Source of the DNA: Glaciozyma antarctica PI12
Taxonomy: Eukaryota > Basidiomycota > Microbotryomycetes > Kriegeriales > Camptobasidiaceae
DNA: 64,000 nucleotides
Reading direction: 5' to 3'
NCBI GenBank assembly: GCA_002917775.1
Contig: KZ627150.1
Span: 1,310,307-1,374,306 of the forward strand
A program made the translations under genes and the position numbers. A model generated the notes under the pieces. That model saw nothing but the letters and a program-made list of their open reading frames with translations. It was not told the origin of the DNA and ran no database searches. This document shows, piece by piece, positions 32,582 through 43,827 of this stretch (position 1 is the stretch's first letter; each line of letters opens with the position of its first letter).

Positions 32582-33192
32582 TGTCGTACATCTCCCACAC
32601 ATTTTACCCGCTGCACGAGCTATTCGGCAGCAGGAACTAGGAGAAAGCGAGGCAGCGAAGAGCTTCGCACGCATCTCGGTCGGCTCGCTCCCGCTCTCAC
32701 TCTTTTCTGAATCTCAGATACGGGACGCTCTGCAAGCCTAAACCTCCGCAGAGGCTTTATGAATCAGTCACACTGCTTGGAAAGCACAGAAAAAGCTCGG
32801 AATACGGGCGCAGAACAAAGTCGTTCAGCACTCGCCCGTCCCTCTAAGTCCTCGCTTCGGCGTGACACCGTATTCGCCACAACTTTCTCCTCGGATGCCC
32901 TCTTGCTATTCAAGGCGACTCTGGTGCTCTAAGCTACGTAGGTGGTCTCCAATTACCGCTCTCTCGGCCATTTCTCCTCAACCCAACAACTCCCCAAACC
33001 ACACGCCTCGACGATGCCCCTCTCGTCCAGTTTAGCTCTCTCCACCTTGCAAGAAACTACGCGTATTCAGATTGACAAGACTCGCACACCAGCTCATCGA
33101 GGAAAATACCTCCGCTGCCGCCTCGCTACTTCGGCCCTCTCGGACTCTCCTCTCGCCCCCACCATCACCCTCGCCGAACCAACTCTCTCGAA
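32582..33192. other. Intergenic, upstream of the oil-body gene
   Basis: About 610 bases; nothing recognised beyond a probable promoter and leader for the gene at 33193. Confidence 0.5.
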
Positions 33193-34091
33193 ATGAGCGG
33201 TCCCCCCAGAGAGTTCATTCCTCAAGCAGCTCTCATGAGGTACGTCCCCTCTCCCTCTCCCGCCGAACGTACTGACGCCTCCTCGCTCAGTTTCGCGCCC
33301 ATCAATCGGATCCACCAACATCTTCACGGCCTTCACTGCTTCGCCACCGGTAAGTTCAATTCTTCCTCCTACAATCGAGGCACTGAAGAGCGCAAGCAGA
33401 TCGCACCCGCCTCATCTCAGCACACCACTTCTGCTCCTGCGCTCCGACTTCGGGCGTCAGGCAGTGCATCATCTACGACTCTGCTGCTCCCGACGCGCGC
33501 CTCATTGGGATCAAATATGTGGTCACGGAGGAGGTGTTTGTGGGGCTGCCGGAGGAGGAGAAGAGGTATTGGCATTCTCGTGAGTCGTCTCTCGGGGAGC
33601 GAGGCAGAGGGGCTGATGGGACGTAGACAAGTACGAGGTCGAGAGTGGGCAGCTTAAGCTCATAAGTAAGGCGCTCGTCCCTACGGGGGTGGAGGACTTG
33701 GCGGAGCAGTCGGCGATGAAAGAGCTTCATGGGACGTACGGCAAGGTGTGCTCTCCATCTCTCTCGGGAGGCCCCGCTGACGGTGCGAAAGACTATTCAT
33801 ACTTGGCAGAACGATATCTACCCCGACCTTCCTCTCGGACCCCCGCAGCTGATGATGGCGTTCACGGGAGAAGGACAGGTCGCTCCTTCAGTCGCTGAGG
33901 CGCTCGACAAGGTCCAGGGAGTGTCGACGGATCATAAGAGGGAGATTAGGAAGGGGTATTTGGATATGGGGTATGAGGTCAAGGAGGGGGCGGACGGGTG
34001 GAAGAGTGGGAGGGCGGTGCAGTTGGGGGATAGGGAGGAGGAGGTCAAGATGGGGATTGCGAAGTGGTGCGGGAAGGGAGAGATCGCTTGA
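33193..34091 (+). CDS. Oil-body-associated protein (OBAP, DUF1264 family)
   Basis: The start ATG at 33193-33195 (MSGPPREFIPQAALM). Short introns join FAPINRIHQHLHGLHCFAT, AHHFCSCAPTSGVRQCIIYD, SAAPDARLIGIKYVVTEEVF, LPEEEKRYWHSHKYEVESGQ, ALVPTGVEDLAEQSAMKEL, HGTYGKTVHLWQNDIYPDLP, LGPPQLMMAFTGEGQVAP and a C-terminal helix ending WCGKGEIA at 34089-34091. The HHYC-like pair, RQCIIYD, ARLIGIKY and the GKT.H.WQ block are the family hallmarks. Plant OBAP1 sits on lipid droplets and is needed for their stability. A fungal role on lipid droplets is plausible, notably in an oleaginous yeast, but inferred. It converges with the SAM-domain gene on the other strand. Confidence 0.85.
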
Positions 34092-36838
34092 GTCGCTTGT
34101 AGTGCATGTGAACGGAGTGCAGATTCGGCATGTTCGAACGAGCAGAGAGAGCAGCGTTCATGATGGAGCAAGACGAGGGGCGTCGACGAAATGAACTGCG
34201 AATGCAAAGCAAAGAACCCAACAACAACTGCGTATGCGCGTCCGTAAGAAACCCCTCATCCCCTCCTGCCGACCCCGAAAAGCTTCGAAACGACCACTGC
34301 AAAAGATCAAACTCAGCGCCGCGTTCCTCTCCGGACTCCGGCGGCAGCTCACCTTCGCCAGCAACGATCTGTGGATCACATCAGTATCACTCCGGTATCG
34401 TCGACGAAGCAAAACGACTCACCCCGATTCCGATACTCGCGGCGAGGCAGTATCCTCCGAGAGCGGTCCAGGAAGCGGGAGTAGCGATCCTGTCGTCGGG
34501 CGTCGAAACCGGCGTATTGGTGAGGGCGGAGAAGGAGGAGAAAACCCAAGCTCCGAGTGCGTTCGGCGGGAGGGGAGCTTTGACTTCGTGATCGTACGAA
34601 GTCGGCGAGAGAGGATGGGAGGGGGAGAGAGCGGCGGCGAGTTGAGCTTCGACTCTGCGGGAGGGGTCAACGACGTCGATTCCGCAAGACGAGGAGGACG
34701 TACTCTTCCATACGACGCTGAAGATCCTCGAGCTGCGACCTCTTGACGAGCACCATGCTTCCCTTCTTCCCGCCAACCTGCATCGCCAGAATATCCTCCT
34801 CGAGATCCCTCTCCCTCTTCAGCTCCATCTCCATCTCCTCCTCCGTCCTCTCCTCCCTCCTCGCCGACCCAATCTCGATCCCAAACAAGTTCTCCAACGT
34901 CGACCTCCCCGCTGACCCACCCCTCAACGTCCCCTCGACCTTCTCCCCACCCTCAGCAGCGGCAGTCCACTCGACCAACTCCCTCACGCTCATCCTACTC
35001 CCCGCTCCAGTATCGCTCTCCACCCTAACGCGCTCATAAGGCCTCGCCTCGACGTCGTGCGATCCAATCTTCGCCTGGTACTCGCGCCACTCATCATCAA
35101 CCGACGACCCCGAATCGATCGACGCCGTCGACGTCAAGCTCTCCACCGAGTCGGAGCGTTGATGCGGCGATTCAGGCAGGAAGATCCTCGAAGACCTCTT
35201 CGACGAGCGGACCGCGACGGACGTGCCCTCCTCCTCTGGCGCCTCGAACGCCTGCGCCATCCCCTTGACCCTCCCGCGCGATGAAGTCCCTTGCATCCTC
35301 CTCCAACTCTTCTTCCAATCCTCCCTCTCCTCCTCGCTTTCAATAACGGGCTTGTCTTCCTCGATACGAGCGCCTTCGAATCCCCAGATCCTCCCTCCCA
35401 GCGCTTCTCGACGAAGTCGCTCCCTCGCCTCGCTCAGATGACTGTGCCAGCGGACGTTGAGGCCCAGCTCCTCCATTTCGTCGTCGCGAAGACGGAGAAA
35501 GGCTCGGCCGGAGAGGCCGGAGTGGCGGATGAAGGCGGTGATGTCGGCTTCGAGGAGGGGGTGCAGGTGGAGGCAGTGGGAGATGTAGACGGAGAGGTGC
35601 GAGGGGAGCCAGGCTTTCGGGTTCGTCTGCGTATACTACGTTAGTTTTGGTTCTCGCGAGAGGAGGAAGGAGGGACGAACGGGCAAGTCGGCGAGAGTCA
35701 TCTTGGTCGGTTCCCTGCGAAGCGCGAGGACTTCAATGGGAGGGAATACGGGCAAGCTGTCGCTCCGATGCTTGAGCGGCCTAATTCTCTCCTCCATCTC
35801 GTTTTCCTCAGGCTCCCCGTCGTTCGAGCTAACGCTGAGCCTGCGGGTGATTCCTCCGCTGATCGTAGGCGAGTTTTGGTGATCCGTGAACGAGGGCGAG
35901 CGACGAAGACCGATGGGCTGCGAGCGGATGGGGTACGAGGGATCGGGAATAAAGGCGTGGATCGAGGAGGTGAACGAGCTGTGGCGGTGGTGCGTTGGGC
36001 GAGGCGTCGTGACCGGGGTACCGGTGGGAGTGCTGTTGGAGCGGGAGAGGGTCGTTGCCTTGACGGGGAACGGAGACGGGGGAGAAGGAGCAGGGCAGCG
36101 GCTGGCTTTGACGGTAAAGTCGCTGTGGGAGTTGCGAGGTCAGGAAGGATCTTGGGAACGCCTCGGAGGAGAGAACGAGGACGAACCGCCTGCCGTCGCC
36201 TGCGACTGTCCTACCAATGCCAATGTCGGAGAATCGAACGGTCCTCTTGTGGTCGTCTTCGTCGGGATCTTCGAGAGTTTCCTGCCCCAGAGAGAGGAGG
36301 TCAGCGTCGGTCTGCCAGTTGAGGGTGGTTGGAACCCACCGGCAGCGCCAGCGACCGTTCCAGATCTACACGACGTAGCACTGAGAGGTGTAAGGACGGC
36401 GCACGTGGACCGTAGCAGCACTCATGCACTCCGGCTGGCGCTCGCGAGCCCCAGCACGCCTCACCAAATGGTGGTGCGCGAGGAGACGAGCACGCCGTGC
36501 CACATCCACAGAGCACCTCCAGTAGCTTGTGCGCTTCGCTTCAGCAGCTCCCTGGCCTTGCCGCCCCCCACCGACGAGGCCGTCACCACGGCGTGAGCTC
36601 CTGTCCCAGGAATGCCTCAACACTCACCGCCCGAACTCCACCCAGACTCGCCCACCCAGCCTGAACCGATCAGACGTACCCGTACACCCTCCTCCCGCTG
36701 TCCCAGGCCTTTTTGCGCCAGACGAACGCTCTCCCGCTCGATGCCGTCGTTCGTGCTGGGGGTTCCTGGCAGTGGTTCCTCGCCGGATGAAGACGAGTCG
36801 GTCGAGGCGCTCTGAGCGTGCTGGGTCGTGTATTCCAT
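34045..36838 (-). CDS. SAM-domain protein with SAM-proximal linker and C-terminal coiled coil
   Basis: The best start is the ATG at 36836-36838 (MEYTTQHAQSASTDSS). Splicing of the first exons is uncertain; further on LERSLALP joins ETLEDPDEDDHKRTVRFSD, then DFTVKASRCPAPSPP and an S/P-rich region. A SAM domain follows: WLPSHLSVYISHCLHLHP, EADITAFIRHSGLSGRAFLR, LRDDEMEELGLNVRWHSHL, SEARERLRREALGGRIW. Then an acidic/serine linker (SDSVESLTSTASIDSGSS), a helical region (EEMEMELKRERDLEEDILAM, SQLEDLQRRMEE), and after an intron VEAQLAAALSP ... APLPPNALGAWVFSSFSAL and a hydrophobic GGYCLAASIGIG. The 3' end is unsure: two more introns lead to WSFRSFSG, which may overlap the oil-body gene tail. SAM domains bind proteins, lipids or RNA; partner unknown. 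Confidence 0.6.
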
Positions 36839-37381
36839 GGCTGTGGTCGCTCACGAGAAGGCGGGCCTGTTGACGTTTGCGTTGTTGGGTTGGAAGAAGA
36901 GGAGTTCGATCTCGCGGCAGCCGGCGCTCCAGCCGGCAGCAGCCCTTGGCGCGACTTGCTCCCCGTCAGCCTTCCCCGCCGCTCTTCCTCCTCCCTCGCC
37001 CTCCTCTGCTCTCTTGGCGTTCGGAAGTGCCGTCGTCCGTCCGGGATACGACTGCGCTCGCCGGGATGCGAATGATCTCCAGCGGGCTTGCGAGGAGCAA
37101 TCTCAAGGCGAACAGGAGGACGACAACGGCTAGATTTCAGCTCTCCGGGCAGGCGACAGTGCTCTTTGCTCGGAAGAAGCTTCTACTTCCGTGTGGTGTG
37201 CGTGCGCTGCGGGTCGAGGGACTGCTTGTCAAGCTCCGGCGGCGGTATCTCGGACAATGGGGACTTTCGTCTCGTGACTTGGTCTTTAGTAGGAACTTAG
37301 CCTCGGTGAGTCTTTCCGCCGTCGCTCTCGCCGTAATCTTGCACAGTAACTAACGCTTCGCCTTTATACATTCTAGCACAC

Positions 37382-37964
37382 TTGCCCGACCTCGCATTCC
37401 GCCCGTCGCTGGTCGGCCTCAAGCCCCCCATAGACATGCCTTCTTTTTTCCCCCAACGCGAATCTTTGGTCTTTTGTGATCCGTCGCGCCGTGTACTTCC
37501 ACTGGGCGCGTTCGGTAGCCCTGCCAGCGCGCCGCGTGCACGACGGCTCGATACTCGGGTCGAAAGACGCAAACGCTCGTCGTCGGCGGATTCCGTCTCT
37601 TTGGCGCCGGACTCCCTCCTCGCCATCGATCTCCCTCAACCTCGCTTGCACGGCACCTCGGCAACACTGCTTCGCTTTCATCCGTAGAAGACCTGCTCGC
37701 CCAAGGCTCGCCGCGAACGTGGGGCTTTCGCTCGCTCTCCATGCCTCCACAGCGAAGGAGGGGCTGGTCCATGGGCTTGGAATGACGGGGCTCGACGGGG
37801 CGCCGCCTTTTCTGCGAAGCTGCGATGAGGAGCTCCCGATCCAGGAGAAGGAGCTAGAGGAGCTAGGGAGGAGGAGGCACGAGGTCCTCACTATCTCACG
37901 GGTGGAAGTTGGAGCGCCGTTCTCAGTCGCGTCGTCACCGCGCGCACCGAACGGCGAGGTTTGA
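37382..37964 (+). CDS. Possible uncharacterised protein upstream of hexose transporter 1
   Basis: A protein-like reading on the plus strand goes LPDLAFRPSLVGLKPPIDMP, FFPQRESLVFCDPSRR, SSSADSVSLAPDSLLA, then in another frame ASLSSVEDLLAQGSPRTWGF, then in a third LPIQEKELEELGRRRHEV to a stop at 37962-37964. It would need two frame changes. A preceding acceptor (tacattctag, 37369-37378) fits an intron. The opposite strand is also open over much of the stretch, so strand and reality are uncertain. No family recognised. The interval 36839-37381 holds no convincing gene. Confidence 0.28.
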
Positions 37965-38397
37965 TATGCGAGAAGGTGAGCGTGTTTTGCTTTCGTCGGG
38001 CGCGCAGCTGCACGAGGACCTTCGGTCGCGAAGAGCTCACCTCTTCCACTTCTCCAGTTCAGGATCACTGCTCTTCACGAACGCGACGACTTGCGCGCGC
38101 AGGCTCTTCGAGCAAAAGTATATCATTCGCCCTTGGCACCCCGCTCGTCTTCTCTTGGTGCTGACCGTCCAATCGCTTCTTTGCTTTTCGCGCTCCTTGG
38201 CTGCTCCAGCTCTCCTGAGTATCGTCATCAAGTCCGCGCGCCCACGCCCGCGGACAGCTTTCCCTCTTCGCTTGAATTTGGCTCCAAACAGCTTTTCTCT
38301 CCCCCCCATACCCTCCCCATCGGCCCACCTTTCATTCGTCGCCACTCGCCAGGTCTCTTCCCTTTTCTCACACGCCGACCGCATTATCAAGAGCAAG

Positions 38398-41031
38398 ATG
38401 GGATTCAAGGAGAACGAGAAGATCGCGCCCGACTTCCACAGCGAGGACGGGGACGGTGCAGGACTTGAGCTCACCACCAGCCTCCCTGAGGGAGCCACCG
38501 TCAACGCTGAGGGAGTTCCCTGCTACTTGGGCTACACTGGAACGAAGCTCATTGCCGCCATCACGTTCGTCCTCCCTCCCTTTCCCCTCGCCACACGAGC
38601 TGACTTTGTTTGTTCTTCGCTCGCAGCGCCACCGCCACTACCGGTTTCTGTGCGTCCCTTCCGCAACTCTAACCGCTGATGCTCTTCACTAACCCTCCCG
38701 TCCTCAGTGCTTTTCGGGTGCGTTTTCATCGATTGCGAACTTGGCACGCCCATCGACTTTTGGAGCTAACTACTTGGCCCCTCGCAGATATGACCAGGGA
38801 GTCATGTCGGGACTCATCACGGGAGAGCAGTTCATCGACACCTTCCCGTGCGTTACCCTCGCAGACTCGACGCGACCTTTGCTAACGTCGTTGACGCCAC
38901 AGCGCTTGCGACGCCGATGTTCAAGGAAAGGCTCGCGCTTCCCTCCTCCAAGCGACCTACACCAGTATCTACGAGCTTGGTTGCCTCGCTGGAGCCGCGT
39001 TTGCTCTCATGTTTGGAAACCGTCTCGGTCGTCGCAGGATGATTCAGCTCGGAGCGTGTGCGTTTATTTCGCTTCTACTCGTTTTCCGCTTGCACTGACG
39101 ATTCTTCGCAGACGTTATGTGCTTCGGTGTTGTGATCCAGGTTACCGCTATCAAGGACTACCAGGCAGGACTCCAGTTCTGCATCGGTCGCGTTATCACC
39201 GGAGTCGGGAACGGTGAGTAGCGCGAACCCCGCCTCGAACGCGAACTCATATGAATCTCCTCAGGAATGAACACCGCCACTATCCCGAGTTGGGTCGCGG
39301 AGACGTCTCGCTCGCACAACCGTGGTCTCCTCGTCTGCATCGAGGCGTCCATGATCGCCACCGGAACCGCCATCGCTTACTGGTGCGTTCTCCTCCTTCC
39401 TTCGCTCCTCGCCGGTCTAACCTTCTCGCGCAGGGTTAACTTTGGACTATCGTTTGTCAAGAGCTCCATCAACTGGCGTCTCCCTATCACTCTTCAGGTC
39501 ATCTTTGCTGCCGGTCTCCTCCTCGGTGTCCACTGGCTCCCCGAGTGTACGTCTCCACCCCTTTCACCTGTCGAACTTGAGCTGACGCCCTCTCCACAGC
39601 TCCTCGCTGGCTTCTCACCGCTGGTCGCCACGTTGACGCCCAGCGCGTCATCGCGGCTCTCGCTGACGACAAGTACGACGGCGAAGCCACCCTCCTCCAG
39701 ACCCGCCTCATCATGCAGACCATCGCTCAGAGCAAGGCCATGGGCGTGCAGAAGAAGCGCGAGCTCTTCACTGGCGGACCTACTCAGCACCTTCGTCGCA
39801 TGCTCCTCGGTGCCAGCTCCCAGATTTTCCAGCAGCTCGGAGGATGCAACGCCATTATTTACTTTGCGCCTGTTGTACGTTCCTTCGTTCCCTTGTCTTC
39901 CTCTTCGTAGTGCTGACGACCTTTGGCAATCACAGGTCTACGAGGAGCAGCTCGGACTCGCTCGTCAACTCTCTCTCATTCTCGGTGGCGTGAACGTTAC
40001 CGTCTACGCCCTCTCCGCCTTTCTCTCCTACTTTATCATCGAGCGCGTCGGTCGTCGCAACATGTTCCTCGCAGGATCCGTCGGTACGTCTCTGGTGTAC
40101 TCGCACTGGACGCAGCTGACGCGCGCACGTTGGTTCAGGACAATGCCTGTCGATGGTTATCGTCTTCGCATGCCTCATTCCAGGTACCACGGCCGCCGCA
40201 AACGGTGCAGTCGTTGGGCTTTTCTTTTTCTTGATCTTCTTTGGCTCTACATGGCTTCAGGTAAGTGCCTGGAGGCGAGGAGGCGAGGAGGCGAGGAGGC
40301 GAGCCTTTACTGACCGACGTTTATTTTTCGCAGCTCCCCTGGTTGTACCCCGCTGAGATCAACCCTCTGCGCACTCGTACCAACGCCAATGCCGTCTCCA
40401 CCATGTCCAACTGGTACGTCGACTCTCGCCTTCGTCGGGAGAGCTCTGGCTGACGTGACCGGCTTCGCAGGCTCTTCAACTTTGCTGTCGTCCAGTGGAC
40501 TCCCGTCATGCTCACGTCTATTACCTGGGGTACTTTTCTCTTCGTAAGCTTCTACGCACGTTGTTCTCGAAAGCACGCCGAGCTCACCGCTGTTGATTCG
40601 CAGTTCGCCGTCATGAACGCCTCCTTCATTCCGTAAGTCCCGTTGCCCTTGTAAGCCTCGTCTTAAGCTAACCCGTTCCTCCTTAGCGTCGTCTGGCTTT
40701 TCTACCCCGAGGTATGATACACAGAGTACGCCCAAAGGACCAAAACTGACTTTCTCGCAGACCGCTGGACGTACCCTCGAGGAGATCGACCTCATGTACG
40801 CTCCCTCCCTCCCTCACCCTCTCTACTCTTCGCTGAACTCCATTCCTACACAGCTTCGCCACCGGATACGCCGAGGACCGCTCCTACGTCAACGTTGCCG
40901 CCACGCTCCCCAAGCTCACCGACGACGAGGTCCTTGCCGAGTCGGCTCGTCTCCACGCCAACTACATCTCGGGTAGGGATGAGGAGACTGCGGTCAACTC
41001 GTCTGACGGAACAATCGCGCCCATCGCGTAG
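38398..41031 (+). CDS. Hexose/sugar transporter 1, major facilitator superfamily
   Basis: The start ATG at 38398-38400 (MGFKENEKIAPDFHSED). About sixteen short introns are removed. Sugar-porter motifs: LLFGYDQGVMSGLITGEQF (TM1 region), FGNRLGRRRM, CIGRVITGVGNG, PSWVAETSRSHNRG, the PESPRWL signature after the sixth helix, QIFQQLGGCNAIIYFAPVVY in TM7, SYFIIERVGRRNM, WLQLPWLYPAEINPLRTR, and YPETAGRTLEEIDLIFATGY near the end. It is a plasma-membrane monosaccharide uniporter or proton symporter by family; the exact sugar cannot be read. A 10-nt micro-exon (38708-38717) encodes part of LLFG. A paralogue with the same intron layout is at 50002-52579. Confidence 0.93.
40271..40303. repeat. 8-bp minisatellite inside an intron of transporter 1
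   Basis: The unit gaggcgag is repeated about four times in the intron between WLQ and LPWLYP. The matching intron of transporter 2 (about 51896-51962) has no such repeat. Confidence 0.85.
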
Positions 41032-41753
41032 TAGAGTATTCCCTGTGCACATCATCCCTTTCGTTCCCCTTGACCGTAGCTCGATTAATAGAGCCACATC
41101 GCGCGCGCTGAGAACGTGCTCTCTCGAGAGTGGCCCCGAATAAGAAGGCGAGCAGAATACATAGGCAGCAGTCATCTCTCGCTGGGCGATGGCGCCTTTC
41201 CGAGACATTCAAAAGTCGGAGCTCGGCCAGCGAGGTCTCGATTTTTGATGTGACGGGGTTCGCTTTCCCCTTTTCGCCTCGACCTTCTCTCTAGAATTTC
41301 CTTTAGCCACCACTAATATCCTTCTGGCTTGCTCATCGACCGTCGGCACTGGGGCGGAAGAGGAGGTGCCAGTTTGCCCCTTCATCTCGCGCTCGTTCCT
41401 CGGGTCTCCTTGACAACCCCCCTGCTCCCCTCTCGACTTCGTTGCTCAACGAGTGGCCGTAGCGGACCGAGGCTGCGTCAAAATGATTCAAACACCCTCC
41501 TCTCTGTTCCTTCTGCAGCCCTCGTATGCGTCCCAACGCCTCCCCGGCCACCCTCGCAGCTGATCCTTCCACCTTCGCCCCGGTTGGCTCCTCGTCCGTT
41601 CTCTTTGACACATCAGAGCAGTGCTATCACCTTCTATCTCTTCTCCACTAAACGTGAGTCGGGCAGGGATCGCTGCCTTCCCTGGCCGACGCTCTTTTTC
41701 GCAGGACTGCGTCGTACACCCCTCACTTCCACAACCCACGCACCACACCTAGC

Positions 41754-43587
41754 ATGCTCGCCAACACCGCTCTCTTTGTATTCGAGACTCTCGTCTCTCT
41801 CCAGGTTGCGCAGGCCGCTCCTGTCTCCCGTTTCGTGCACACGCCCAGTCCCGTGAGGCACATGCGTCCTGAGGTTCCTCGTGAGTCCCCTCCTCCTCAG
41901 AGATGAGTCCATTCTGATCCCTTTCTGCAGAGGAAAACTCTCACGAGCAAATACGTCGGGCGGAGGTCAGCGAGAAAGCCTTGAGCTCACTTTCCTTCGC
42001 AGTTCCTCACCACCGTTCGTGCTTCCCTCAACAAGAACAACCCTTTCGCCATCACCGCCTGTCTTCGGGTTCGCTGTCTTCATAATTTACATCTAAGCTG
42101 TGAGGTAACTCCTTCCCAGTCTCCTCGGCAACGCAGCAGCAGCAGGAGCGACGAACAAGGTCGTCGCGAACTGCGTCCAGGCCGCGACGGCTGACCAGGC
42201 CTTTTCGAACGCCAAAGCCGCCAACGACGTCGCTGGCATGACCGCTGCTCTCGTATTTCGTGCTCTCGAGCGTAACACCGGTGCGGTGGGAGCGACTTCC
42301 GAGGCTTGCACTTCGTTCATTCCGGTCAACAAGGAGATCAAGGCGATTTCACAGTTGCGTCGGCTCAATGAAAAAACCAAGAGGCTGCTGACGTTGCGAG
42401 CTCTACGCAGCATCAAGATCCTACTTCGCCGAACGCCGCTACTGTCAACAAGGCCATCGTTCTTGAGCTCGCTCGTCAGATCGCTTCTGTCGGAGGTGAC
42501 CCTCAGATCGCTCTCAAGAGTGGAACATGCACGCCTCGCTCGCTCAACACTGAGAATAGCGTCAAACCTGACTTTTGACTTGCGTTCACAGTTGCTCCTG
42601 TGAGTCCAGGACGTTGATTGGTCTTGCATTTGTCGCTGACGCTACTCCGCAGGGAACAATCGGAGATCCTACTGCCAGGGGAAACAACTACGACACCACC
42701 GACGACCCTACCGGCTGCAACTTCACCCAGAATCTCATCGTCAACGACTCCACCACCGCTGAGATTAACGCTGCTGTTGCCACAGGTCCGTCTTTCTCAC
42801 TTCTCGGCTCGGACCTCGCTGAACGTTTTTCGCTAAGCTGGAGGCGCCGTCACAGCTATCGCCACGTCTGATGCTGCTTCTGCTTCAACGACTTCAGCAT
42901 CCCAGGCTACCGCGACCGTCACCGAGGAGGAGGACTGCTTTGACGAGATTCCGACTGCGACGGCTGCGCCGGTGCGAGATTTCTATTTTTTCTTCGAAGG
43001 TCTGCTGATGGTCGATACGCAGGCGGTTGTTACTTCTACTGTCTCTGCTACCAACTGCGCCTCCACCCAGACTGCTGCTCCGACTCGCGTTGCCGTACGT
43101 CCTCCCTCTCTCTCTCGGCACCTCCCTCGCGACCTCGGTTCTTCGCGACCTCGTATCCTCGCTCCCTGCTCACGCCTGCTGATCGTCTTAATTTCTAGGA
43201 TTCTCCTGCGGTTCCCACCGCCGCCCCTGCTGCTGGGGTCAACCTTCAGAAGTTCACCGGCGCGCTCAGCGCCACTGCTCCCGCCGTCACCGCCGGAGGA
43301 CGTGGCTTCCTTGTCGCAGGCCAGAACGAAAACGGTGCGCTCAACGTCAAGCTTCGCTTCAGCGATCTTGCGATGTTCAGAAGAACAAGGTGAGCTTTTT
43401 TGGAGGGGCTCGAGGCGATGGAGCTGATGCTGTGAGCAGATTGCGAATGCTGCGAATGGGAGCAGGACTGCTGGGTTCAGCGCAGGCGATTGCGATGCTC
43501 AGGTATGCTGTGCATTGTTATTAGCGAGAAGCAAAGCTGATGGAGCGTGCGGTATTCCAGCAACAGAAGTGCGCGGCGTTGGTCTGA
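41754..43587 (+). CDS. Secreted basidiomycete protein with conserved C-terminal Cys domain
   Basis: The start ATG at 41754-41756 begins a signal peptide (MLANTALFVFETLVSLQVAQA). Spliced blocks: LLGNAAAAGATNKVVANCVQ, ACTSFIPVNKEIKAIS, NKAIVLELARQIASVGGDPQ, GTIGDPTARGNNYDTTDD, GCNFTQNLIVNDSTTAEIN, a Thr/Ala-rich linker with EEEDCFDEIP, then VNLQKFTGALSATAPAV, GGRGFLVAGQ, SCDVQKNKIANAANGS and DCDAQQQKCAALV ending at 43585-43587. The CDxQ...CDAQQQ pattern is typical of abundant secreted fungal proteins variously annotated as 'ribosomal protein s17' or macrophage-activating-type proteins, names that say little about function. Likely a wall or secreted glycoprotein. Around ten introns, some exons short. 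Confidence 0.7.
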
Positions 43588-43827
43588 GTGAGGGTGGAGC
43601 TCAATTTTGACCTGGTGTCGGATTGTGGGATGTTTGTTGATCGGGCGGATAGTCGAGACGCAATATGGTGTGGCGCGTTCGCTCAACCTTGGGAGCTGAG
43701 GACGAGCAAGCGAGAGATTGGCGACGAGCGAGAGATCATCGCTCCCGATGCGAAGCAGAGCCTGCGTGGTGTGCGAGTTTTGGGGCACGAAAGACTATTT
43801 ACAGAAGTGAAGACGCCTAACGTAGGC

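Noticed and set aside
36612-36815. Small plus-strand frame MPQHSPPEL...
   Set aside because: The minus strand carries the first exon of the SAM-domain gene (MEYTTQHAQ) with a gtgagt donor.
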